Below, piece after piece: positions 10,171 to 19,499 of a stretch of DNA of 64,000 bases; position 1 is the first letter of the stretch, and each line of letters opens with the position of its first letter. The stretch is taken from contig CM073327.1 in assembly GCA_037043015.1 (NCBI GenBank), forward strand, positions 5,996,727-6,060,726, in the 5' to 3' direction. A program made the position numbers and the translations under genes. Below the pieces are notes generated by a model, which ran no database searches, was not told the origin of the DNA, and saw nothing but the letters and a program-made list of their open reading frames with translations. Source of the DNA: Bryum argenteum. Its lineage: Eukaryota; Streptophyta; Bryopsida; Bryales; Bryaceae.

Positions 10171-10596
10171 CAGTCTTACAGGGGAAGGAACTGGCCGAGC
10201 ACGTTGCAACCAGGAGATTCTAATAACAAATCCATTCTAGAACCTAAAATGCTTATGCAATGGTGAGAAGAGACTATATACAAGAAACGCCGTCGTCTAT
10301 GACAAACCTTCATGTAATTGTTGTTGCTGCGGGGAAACATGATCCGCCGCAGGTGGAGACAGAGCCTCGTTCGGGGCGTTGATGGCGAACTCATTGTCGT
10401 CTACGAGGGCCGCCTCGGTTGGGGCGCTCATGTTGTACACGTCGTCCTCCTGATGAGCCTCCTCATTTGTTGCGCTGATGTCGTTTGCGTCGTCCTCCAG
10501 GAGGGCCGCCAAATCAACAGCAACTTCCCTTCGTGTATAGAACGCCTGCAATGCCGATTGAGCCCTCTGAACTTCCCTACATGAAGGAGCGGGAGA

Positions 10597-10805
10597 TGTC
10601 GGCTGCCGGCCGATAAGGGCAAGAATGGATTGCGAAGGACTCTGAGGGGCACGAGACAGAGGAACCTGCTCAACGACGATCACCTCTTCCTCCGGGGCGT
10701 TTTGCAAATCAACCTGCATCGTGGTCGCAGCACATGCAGGCAAATCTGTTGTAGTATCAGGAGGCGGTGCTGACACGGTGACAATGTGTCGGCCGGCAGC
10801 CGATA
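10597..10805. repeat. Two palindrome copies within coding exon 5 of gene A
   Basis: Copies at 10597-10615 and 10787-10805 are read through in frame, encoding IGRQPT and SAAGRH in two different frames of the palindrome. They sit in the low-complexity acidic linker, where an insertion of six or so residues would be tolerated. Confidence 0.8.
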
Positions 10806-11198
10806 CAGGAGAAGGGATAAGTGTGGCAGTCGATTCAGGTGGAGCCGTCGGCGTGGTTGCAGGTGTGAGTGACAAAGGAGTAAGATCAATCTCATCTAGC
10901 ACTTCCTGAATCCTAACACCAGAGGCGGGACGTCGTTCAGGGTTGGCAGGCTCGCGAGACGAGACTGAGGGACCAGCGTCGGTCTCCATATCCTCGGAAG
11001 ACGACGGTGGAAGCTCGACCCTATCCAGGTTTAGTCCCTTTGCACGTTGGACTGCCAACTTGACATGGTCCTGACTTCTGACGAACTCGATCACGGAACT
11101 CCCATTTCTCTGCAAGACCATGAACAAGAGTAAGAGACAGAAGGGAACCAAACAAGTACTGGTAAACGAATAAGGTGAAATAGACAAATATTAGAAGG

Positions 11199-11217
11199 TG
11201 TCGGCTGGCAGCCGATA
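11199..11217. repeat. Palindrome copy in intron 4 of gene A
   Basis: TGTCGGCTGGCAGCCGATA lies inside the intron 11242-11110, whose donor GTAAGG and acceptor TCTTGCAG are clear. Confidence 0.85.
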
Positions 11218-12611
11218 CAAAGCAAAAGAGAGGATGCCTTACCAATCCAAGCTCGGTGACGTTTCCGCCACCCCAGACGTTGATGACGGTGACCTTCTTC
11301 GCGGTGAGAGTTGGCTTCAGCAACTTCTCGAGCGTTTCATGGTCAACACCGCAGAACCCCCCGTTCCAATCGACAGCACTTTCAAGAGATGCCTGGAACC
11401 AATCTACTGGCTTTGCGATTCCAGTATACTTCCTGAAAGTAGTCCAACGATCATCATCCCCGCGTACCTTTGGGTATGTCATGTTGAGCGTAACAAGCGG
11501 GGAAGATTCCGTCACCGTCTTCTTGAACCCTCCCCGAAGACACGGCTTGTAATAGACCGTCTGGACATACCACTCCGTATCTTCGGTTGTCCAGACAGCA
11601 CAAAGGAGATCCCGTTGCTTCGCGCTCGTGATGAACAACATCGGGATTGGATAGAGAGGCCGAGTCGGAGTGTCGTCGTCAGCGTCCATCGTGAGGTCCT
11701 GATCCGTGAGTGGGACCTTCGACCGTTCCGCGAGCGCACGAAGCTCCGATCTATTGGTTGGAACCGAGACTCCGCCATGACTGTACCCGAAGTAGACAAT
11801 TAGGAGTGGGTCCTTTGCAATGCCGGCATGGCCAACAGCTGCGTCGATCTCGTGCAAGACGTCTGCAACTGTGTCCGCGAATTTGCACTCGAAATGCGCC
11901 TTCTCGGAATCGACCTCCTCCGTCGTAACCTCGACCTGAGAATACGCTTGCAGAATGGTGCTGAAAATGGGCGGCGCAACACCATTCTTCGACTTGTCAG
12001 TCGTCAGATTCATTGCGCTGGCGCATCCATTAAGCCATTCATTTCCATCCGTAAATTTCTTCAGGTCTGTCCAGATGTTGCGAACGACACTCGGGGTGAA
12101 ATGGTGCTCCTTCGCCAACTTGTCCCAGTCTGAATCTAGGTATGGCGACCAGTTCGCATCCTTGCAGGGAAGCGGATGCCTATTGAGCTGATACATAAGC
12201 TCGTTCATAATCACCCGGTCGAGCTTCTTGTCGCGGCACCAATCTGGCAATGTGAGTCTGTCCTTCGTTCTGCTGTTGGCCTTGATGCAGACACGATTCG
12301 CGATCACCTCCGCTGCAAGCTCTTCAAGGTCGCAGTCACGGAGACCGAGTGTGGGGACAAGGTCAGTCTTTGTTATGTTCGAGATTGGCGTCCGCTTGAT
12401 CAGTCCCGGCTCTTTGCCGTCGTCGCCAATGAGTTCACCTGCTTCCCAGGCATTGAAGACCTCAATCCAAGTATTCCAGGCCTTGTCACCGACAAACACT
12501 AAGGGGAGCTTTGTGGACACCTTCTCGTTCACGAAGTGCGCCATGACTTGCGCCTTCGCAGCCTGAAGAACAACCATAAAGAATTAGTTGTATGAAGGCA
12601 AGAAGAAGAGT

Positions 12612-12668
12612 TGTCGGCTGGCAGCCGATAGCTCTAGATTAAAGAAATGTGTCGGCTGCCGGCCGATA
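12612..12668. repeat. Two palindrome copies in intron 3 of gene A
   Basis: Copies at 12612-12630 and 12650-12668 occupy much of the 128-bp intron 12691-12563. The second has GG in place of AG in one half-site. Confidence 0.85.
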
Positions 12669-13242
12669 GATAAAGCAGAGGGTAACGATACCTCGAAGGT
12701 CGGCGACGGCTTCCCGCCTCCCTTGTGTGGCTCGGGGCACCCGAGACGCTTCCATGCCGCCCTCCCGAGTTCCGCGCACGATCGGAAGTTCTCTTTGGCG
12801 ACCTTCTCTGCGATATTGAGATTGAGGGCGTTCGACACCCTCACAAGATCGATGGGGTCCCTTGAGAACACTGGGATGATCTCGAATTCAAGAAGCTCCT
12901 TCTTGGCATCCGATCCCTCGGGGTACTCGTCCGCCAACTCGCGGCAGGCTGTCACTGTATGCTGACCACCGATGATATACCAGTGGACGGTAGGGTGTTG
13001 CCACCAGGGGATTTTCGGGGCGGTGTCGGGGTCTGTGTCGTTTAGCTTCCACATATCCAACTCCCCTGGCATGGAATCCATCACAGCCATCATCCCGGTA
13101 TCGGTTTCAAGTGGTTCCCGTTTAAGCGGGATACCATGGATCTCAGGATTCTTCCGGATCGCCCCATAGCCCTTGTAGATGGCCTTCACCTGCGAAGAAC
13201 ATAACAAATGAACAATCATGAATCAGAGATGATCAGAGGATG

Positions 13243-13261
13243 TATCGGCTGCCAGCCGATA
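13243..13261. repeat. Palindrome copy in intron 2 of gene A
   Basis: TATCGGCTGCCAGCCGATA, the consensus form, lies inside the intron 13305-13190. Confidence 0.85.
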
Positions 13262-14233
13262 CACAGAGCAGAACCTCATAAGAGCAGGTGAGAAAATCAA
13301 AATACCTGGCCCAGACGATCTTTCGCGATGCGTCTGTACTTGAGCTCGTCCGGAGCGATGTGTAGCTTCTCGCTAGGAATAACCCCCCGACAGCCTCCGC
13401 TTCTTGTAGGGGAACAGGTGACCAAGACCAGTCTCTAATGCCTTGTAGATTGCGTCGATCTCGACGTCCTTCATCTTCGAGGTCATTTGGTTACCCTTAG
13501 ACAGGGCCTCGTCTAAGGAATACTCGATGGCATCCTTAGTCGATTTCGCCCGTCTCTTGGGCTTGCTGGGATCTTGTGACCCCTGGACGTTTTCATCGCC
13601 GTCATCGCCAAGATCGACCATCTCTGCTGCAGGTCGCTTCTTTTTTGAAGGAGTTGGCTTCCTCTTCGACGACGACGGAGCCATAGCCGCTGCTGCATCG
13701 ATGGCGTTGTTAATAGCCAACCTTGCGTAATCGATAGCGGACCACGCGTCCATGAACTCCTCGATGGTAGCAGGCGCAGCTCCATTGAAGGTCATGCCCT
13801 CCTTATTCGCCGGCTCACCGCAAACCGCCTCAGTGCATTGTCTCCACGGCATTGATACGGCGATGTAGTCGGTCGGGGCAGAGGGATCTCTCAGGGCCGG
13901 TAGGCTTATGAGAATGTCGACGTGCTCCACATTCTCCAAAATTTCGAAAGACATCACCGTACCTAGGGATCATATTACCCAGAGAGTGAGAGCAAGCAAT
14001 CTCGATTCGCTGGCTGGGGAGGACTCTCCAGCATAGTCCCCACTGCTGGATGACTGGATTACCCGCCCATACTGCACGCGGGACGATGTCTCCATGCTTG
14101 ACATCCGTGTGTGCAAGTTTCACACGAAGCAATCTAGCTAGGGCTGGTGGTTTTCTGCAGAATAAACACATGTGAGGGTATATTAGTAAACGCCAGTAAA
14201 CGTACATTACTGTATATCAGTAAACGAATATCT

Positions 14234-14397
14234 TATCGGCTGCCAGCCGATAACAACTATGGTATCGGCTGCCAGCCGATAACAACCATGGTATCGGCTG
14301 CCAGCCGATAACAACCATGGTATCGGCTGCCAGCCGATAACAACCATGGTATCGGCTGCCAGCCGATAACAACCATGGTATCGGCTGCCAGCCGATA
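14234..14397. repeat. Array of six 19-bp palindromes at exact 29-bp period
   Basis: TATCGGCTGCCAGCCGATA starts at 14234, 14263, 14292, 14321, 14350 and 14379. The ten bases between copies are nearly identical (ACAACCATGG), so this is a tandem repeat with a 29-bp unit. It lies in the 661-bp intron 1 of gene A. The two halves TATCGGCTG and CAGCCGATA are perfect inverted repeats around one base. The layout is that of a multi-site protein-binding array; nothing in the sequence proves binding. Confidence 0.95.
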
Positions 14398-14474
14398 GCG
14401 ACAATGCACAAATATTCAGCGTTGACATGCAATAGTTGCGATGATAGTCTAATGACCTACAGCAAATAGCATGC

Positions 14475-14633
14475 TATCGGCTGCCAGCCGACACAATAGA
14501 AGCTATCGGCTGCCAGCCGATACACAAGGCAGTGTAAGGCGCTAAGGCAGAGGAGCTACTAACGACCCGCGAGTACACTAAGCATTACAAGAGAACATGC
14601 TACAGCAAATGGGCTATCGGCTGTCAGCTGATA
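14475..14633. repeat. Three further palindromes in intron 1 of gene A
   Basis: Copies at 14475-14493, 14504-14522 (again 29 bp apart) and 14615-14633, the last degraded in both halves. A still weaker relative follows at about 14673-14692. Confidence 0.85.
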
Positions 14634-15059
14634 CACTAAGCACAACGTTCTAAGTTAATACATCACTCGAGCTATCGGTTGGCGGTAACCGACAACATAA
14701 GCTATCGGGCAAAATGACACACAAGGCAAGAGAACCTGACGAAAAGATGCAAATGAAACGACGCCAATCGAAACGGCGCATACTCAAACGTCACAGAATA
14801 GCTAAATCGGCTTACCTCTTCGACGACGCCATCGGAGATGTATCGGCTAGCGAGTGCTCGATGTCGGCTGGTGCGTAACGAGTGCTCCACTCTCCCGCAA
14901 AGTCGCCGGCCGGTGCGTGCGTAAGGTGTGTCATTCTTTGCCTCCGCTCCCCCAAGTAAAGTCGTGGACTGACCTTAAAAATATCGGCCATTTAAAAACC
15001 CTAAACCCTAAAACTGAATACTATCGGCTGCCAGCACAGAAACGGCTAAGGCAAGAAAG

Positions 15060-15260
15060 CATGCAAGCAGAGAGGAGAGGAGAGAAGACAGCAAGAAAGC
15101 ATCAAAGCAGAGAGGAGGGAAGACAGCAAGAAAGGAGAGATGAGAGAGCAAGTAGCAAATGAGAGGAGAGAGCAAGTGCAAATGAGAGAGGAGAGAGCAC
15201 AAGTGAGAGGAGAGCGCAAAAGTGAGAGAGGAGAGCAAATTACAAATGAGAGCAAATGAG
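15060..15260. repeat. Purine-rich GAGAG low-complexity tract
   Basis: About 200 bp almost exclusively of A and G on the plus strand, built from GAGAGGAGAG, AGCAAG and CAAATGAGAG units. It creates Ser/Leu-rich open frames on the minus strand that are not genes. GA tracts near plant promoters can bind GAGA-type factors; that role is speculative here. Confidence 0.8.
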
Positions 15261-15956
15261 GGAGGGTGAACGGTTTACCCCCTCCGCAATTTTCGCAATG
15301 ATGGCTATCGGCTGCCCGCCGATTTGCGCCTTGCCCGCTTTTCAATCGGCTTGCTCGCTCTCGCATCCGCTTGCCCGCCCGCCAAAAATTTCTGAAGCTC
15401 GCGCCGCCAAAACGTTAATTTAAATTTTTTCATCCGTTTCATCATGCTTTTCATCCTGCCTATCAATTAGCCCTCCAAAAATTCAAAATCATTTGAAATT
15501 TGAGTTTGAAATCTTCTTGATTTGAGCGCCACCCACGCTCTCGTCATTTCGAGATGGCTATCCATTCCCAATCAAGCTTCGACATTTTATTTCATTTCTC
15601 GCGTGTTTCCTGACGCTCTGAGCGATTTGCTTTGCTGTTTTTGTAGTTTTCTCTGGCCAGAAATAGTCAAGAATTGCGTCATTGTGTTCCCCGTGTTAGT
15701 GCGCTTCTTTCTATACAAAGAGCGGTAGATAGCAGCCTTTTATTACTTCAATTTGCACGATTTAATAGCTAGAGGCTCAATACCCTGGTATTAGACGCCA
15801 GCCGACATAGTGAATGTCGCCAGCCGACATAGTGAATGTCGCCAGCCGATACGATTCCTTAGGACTCAGTCGGATCTCCTTATATCGGCTGCCAGCCGAT
15901 ATAGAACTATCACGTGTCCGTCATTGTCCTGACTCCCGGGAGCTTCAGATCAAGGT

Positions 15957-16158
15957 GTTGGCCGGCAGCCGATACCTCAGGTGGTTGTGTCTACTGCAGC
16001 TGTCTCATTATTTCCTACGTCTCCTCAACCTTTTAGATTCGCAATTGTGTCGGCCGGCAGCCGATACCTCAGGTGGTTGTGTCTACTGCAGCTGTCTCAT
16101 TATTTCCTACGTCTCCTCAACCTTTTAGATTCGCAATTATGTCGGCCGGCAACCGATA
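15957..16158. repeat. 91/92-bp tandem duplication bounded by palindromes
   Basis: The unit starting with TGTTGGCCGGCAGCCGATA at 15957 is repeated nearly exactly from 16048, and a third palindrome begins at 16140. The duplicated unit is therefore one palindrome plus about 72 bp of spacer (ACCTCAGGTGGTTGTGTC...). Unequal exchange or slippage between palindromes is a simple explanation. Confidence 0.9.
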
Positions 16159-16167
16159 GATCAATGA

Positions 16168-18470
16168 AGAGATCAAGCTCCATCATGCTTGAAACCGAAC
16201 CGATTGACAGCTTTCTCAAGAACGGCGGTTCCGGGAGATGGCGTATAGAAAAGGGCGCAATTGTCGCTCTCATCATTCGCAAAATTTTATTATCTTGAAA
16301 TCGCTTCCATCAACCGAATTATCTCGCGAAAGCCATTCCTTTTAGACGTCCATGATATTGACGTCGCTCCAAATATTGAGATGATCATTCCGTTTCCCAC
16401 TCCTAGCGTTAAGTTTCTTAGTCAGTGTCCTAGTAACAACATTACATGGGACGTGAATGACGTGAGACCCTTCGTTGATAACCTCGATGAATCATCCGAG
16501 CCTATCGGCTGCCAGCCGACACCGGGCGCATTAGATGAGAAGCCCATAAATCAGTTCCTCACTCTCTCTGTTAACATGGAGGTTGCTCTATTGCATGTTG
16601 ACGGGACCGATCATCACTGTGTCGAAGTGGGCGTCATCGTTGAGTACTCGCCTAAGGGCACCTGGGAGGGTTTTCGCGTCCCGCATAGCTTCTTTGCAGT
16701 TGTCAAGCTCACTACTGTGTATAAGGACTTTGTTGGTCTTGTAGCTTACTGTGAGAATCCTTCTCTCACTCTACTTGGAGAGTGCCTTGGGTACAAAATC
16801 CTTTGGAGCGGTTACAAACTTCGTCCCCTCGACGCTACGCCGCTGAATGGCAACTCTATCGGCCGGCAGCCGATACACCCCACGCTGAGGAGTGTCAAGG
16901 TTGAATCAACCAGCGATACATCCCAGAATGCAAAGGATTACAAAAGCCACTGCTGGCCTTGGACAGATTCCGGTCTCTGTTACCGACATGTTGACACACG
17001 ACCACGGTGATGGTGCGTACGCACACTACTCCACTGCGCTCTGGCCGGGGGATTCCAACTTCACCATCTCTTCTTTGTGTGCGTGTCAGATCGCGAGCGC
17101 TGAGAAAGCCACCGCACGAGAATCCCGGGAGCTCTTTCCCACACCTCCACGCAATGCCTTCTTCCAAGCTTTGCTACATGGAAAGTCTAGGTGTTTCGCA
17201 TCGATCCCACCCGCCACCGGGACTCACCCGGTCCTTCACAACCTCGGACGTCCGCTCGTTCCGCTTCGCGTAAGCTATTCCCGCAACTTGATAATTCCGC
17301 GAAGGACAATAAGAACAGATTTGTGATGGCCTTCGCTCTTTCTTTGTGACCGCTCGGCGCATTTTTTTAAGGAGGTCATTTGTTGGGTTCCTCATTGTTG
17401 GCCACACTCACGAGGATATTGATGCCCATTTCGATTACCTTTCCAAGCTCATCAAGCGGAAGAACACGTGACGTTCTAGGCGATCTCATGAAGGCCTTTA
17501 TGGACTCGCAGAAGACGGTCGCCTTCATTCCTGAATTCGTTCAAGATGTTGCGGATTTCAAATCCTACGTCAAGGACTTTCATCACGACGGTGTCAACAA
17601 AATTGTTGGACTTGGTGATATGCATCTTTTCAAGTTAAGGTCGAAGAGGACGGTGACGATCGCGGGCCGGCTGTCATGAGGTATAAGCGGAAATCCACTA
17701 ATTCTTCATGGCTCCCACCCGGTCCCCCCGTCAAGATGTGGACTTCTGACGAGCAATGAAGACCTAGAATTCCATCTGGCGACCGACGTCCTGTTCCATT
17801 TAAGCCGTTATGGGGCGTCACGGAGGTGAACCCCAACAAGTTGAACTTTGTGAAGGAGCAAGCTCGTGCCTCGGAGTGCAATGACAAACAGGGTTTCATC
17901 AAGCACGGTATATCTAAGTTCATTGAGTTCTAGAAGTCCGGTATGGCGCGTAACAGACGTTACTGCGAGGAGATGGCTGGACCTGTTGGTTACTGGGAGC
18001 GAATCAACCGAGAGATCAATTCACCATTACCGTCTACCCCTGACGTTCTTGTCGAAGGATTTTGGCCTATTTAAGACTGGACTCATGATCATTCTCAAGC
18101 CTCCCAAGATTCTGGATCTAGCTCCTCTTTCTCACAGGACATTACGCCTGAGGATGATGCAGATGCTTATCCTTACTGTGGTTCTGCTAAAGACCGACCG
18201 AGGCTTAGCTTTAATCCATTCCGTGATGTTCTTCTTGGTGACTTTGTGTTATGCCGCCCCAGCGACGACCATTTCCTTCCCTTCCAGGTGGGCGTGTCCT
18301 TGAGTGTTGATCGACGCCTTGGTCCTACCTATGGCAATTTCAAGATCGAATGGTGGACCCCTATGCGAGCTAAGAAGGAAGTAAAATCGATCATCGCTAG
18401 GAGAGTCTTTGGACTCGCTTGGCGGCATAAGGAGCCTTGTCTTCCTCAGTTGTGAATGTCAACATTGTTC
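16168..18470 (+). pseudogene. Gene B: DUF7869-type protein of the palindrome-rich locus (decayed)
   Basis: The gene opens near 16168 (MKRSSSIMLETEPIDSF) and continues, with frame changes, through 16261-17010. The conserved part lies at about 16985-17660: a HDHGDGAYAHYS...WPGDSN segment, QLDNSAKDNKNRFVMAF at about 17284-17336, and FLIVGHTHEDIDAHFDYLS at about 17381-17437. These are hallmarks of the DUF7869 family, common in transposon-like multigene families of plants, animals and protists; my view that it is an RNase-H-like transposase is inference. A C-terminal piece near 18240-18455 (GDFVLCRPSDDHFLPFQ, then NFKIEWW) completes it. Stops near 17347, 17469 and 17757 and several shifts break the frame. 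Two palindromes (16503, 16857) are read through in frame as IGCQPT and IGRQPI. It is divergent from gene A. Confidence 0.7.
16503..16875. repeat. Two palindromes within gene B coding sequence
   Basis: Copies at 16503-16521 and 16857-16875 lie in the open frame of gene B and keep it open. Confidence 0.85.
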
Positions 18471-18606
18471 GTTCTCTCATAGGATGCCGTCACATGCAAA
18501 GAAAGGTCCACCACTACACATATCATTCCCGAAAGCGTGCAGCTGCAATGCAATGTCTAACCTTGAGGCCACTGGAGTCGTTTCGAAGTCGCTCATCATA
18601 CATTTG

Positions 18607-19491
18607 TATCGGCTTCCGGCCGACACGCTTCATGTGAGCCTCCCTCGCATCCTCTCACTCTATGACGGACCTGCTCTGCACTTGTCGGCTGCCGGCCGAT
18701 ATTGATCTCATATGCTTTCCCACCAGCAACTCCGACCTCCTATCGGCTGCCGGCCGACACCATGCTCTACCCGCTGGTTCTTATCCGACTCACCTCACTA
18801 CTGCGATTAGTGTCTATAATCCATGCATACCCGTTGTGTTTTTGCTTCGGCATACTCATCATTATCAATATGCTACAGCTCATTCCTTTACTCTTGTTTT
18901 CGGTCTTTCCTATCCATGACAGTTGATTGGAGTATATTCATCGTTTTCACGATTGTAGCGTTCATTGGTTGCTTTGTTGTACTTCCTCCTTCTCTATAGT
19001 TTACTGTTTCTCGGCTGGCGGCCGATAAGTGACTTAGCTACCTATGGCTTTCCGATACACTATATCCTACTCTCTCTTTAATGTAGCGATCATTGTATCG
19101 TACACTTTTAATGTAATCCGCTTTTCTCGGCTGGCGGCCGATATTGGACTTTTCTGTTCATGGCATTGTATCCATGTATCCCTCTGAATCATATTAAATT
19201 GATCTGTATATGAATGAGTGTGCAACCTTTTGGATTCCTTTTCTAAGTTGAGTTCTGAAATTGTTACTACTACTTCGTCATATTCCTTGGGCTTCTATCG
19301 GCGGCCGTCCGATACAGAATTTCAGCTAATGTGGGTTGAGGACGTGAACTGTAGTCTACGGTCTAAGGTTCGGGGTTTAGGGTCTAGGGTTCAGGGTCTT
19401 TAGGGTTTAGGGTTTAGGGTTTAGGGTTTAGGGTTTGGGGTTTAGGGTTCAGGGTTTAGCGGTTTTAGTTGTATTGGCCTTCGGCCGATAT
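18607..19491. repeat. Palindrome cluster downstream of gene B
   Basis: Copies at 18607-18625, 18683-18701, 18741-18759, about 19009-19027, 19125-19142, 19296-19314 and 19474-19491. They grow less perfect to the right; the last reads TTGGCCTTCGGCCGATA. I see no member of the family farther right, so the composite locus probably ends here. Confidence 0.8.
19370..19458. repeat. Interstitial telomere-like repeat (TTTAGGG)n
   Basis: Five perfect TTTAGGG units run from 19399 to 19433, flanked by variants (TTTGGGG, TTCAGGG, TCTAGGG). This is the common plant telomere unit. The tract sits at the right margin of the palindrome-rich region, just before the last palindrome. Confidence 0.9.
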
Positions 19492-19499
19492 AATTTAGA

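Larger units (their letters stand above)
9837..14832 (-). pseudogene. Gene A: ParB-like / FCP1-like multidomain protein, 5' part, interrupted by a retrotransposon
   Basis: Six exons on the minus strand join in phase: 14832-14816 (MASSKR), 14154-13306, 13189-12692, 12562-11243, 11109-10308 and 9900-9837, with GTAAG/GTAT-type donors and CAG acceptors. Exons 3-5 hold about 870 codons without a stop. The segment spanning exons 2-3 looks like the ParB/sulfiredoxin nuclease-like fold: VIPSEKLHIAPDE, then WYIIGGQHTVTACREL, EIIPVFSRDP and SNALNLNIAEKV in the order of ParB boxes. The 440-codon exon 4 is not recognised. Exon 5 encodes an acidic, Pro/Ser/Glu-rich linker. The frame then runs into the FCP1-like part beyond the gypsy insertion. 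Exon 2 has two apparent single-base shifts, one in a run of six G (13383-13388) and one near 13960. Every intron from intron 1 to intron 5 carries at least one 19-bp palindrome, and two copies lie in exon 5. It may be a mobile-element gene; function unknown. Confidence 0.7.
14833..16160. other. Divergent intergenic region between gene A and gene B
   Basis: This 1.3-kb stretch separates the start codon of gene A (minus) from the start region of gene B (plus) and should hold both promoters. It contains two CCCTAAA units near 14998-15012, a purine-rich GAGAG tract (15060-15260), AT-rich DNA (15410-15520), about 2.5 copies of a 22-bp unit TAGTGAATGTCGCCAGCCGACA (about 15790-15855), and palindromes at 15883-15901, 15957-15975, 16048-16066 and 16140-16158. 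No other gene is seen. Confidence 0.6.

Noticed and set aside
14234-14397. The regular palindrome array looks like a CRISPR array
   Set aside because: The spacers are nearly identical and only 10 bp long, the setting is a spliced plant gene intron, and no cas-like gene is present. It is a 29-bp tandem repeat.
15008-15366. Leu/Ser-rich minus-strand frames at the GA tract
   Set aside because: Translations of a low-complexity GAGAG tract; not a gene.
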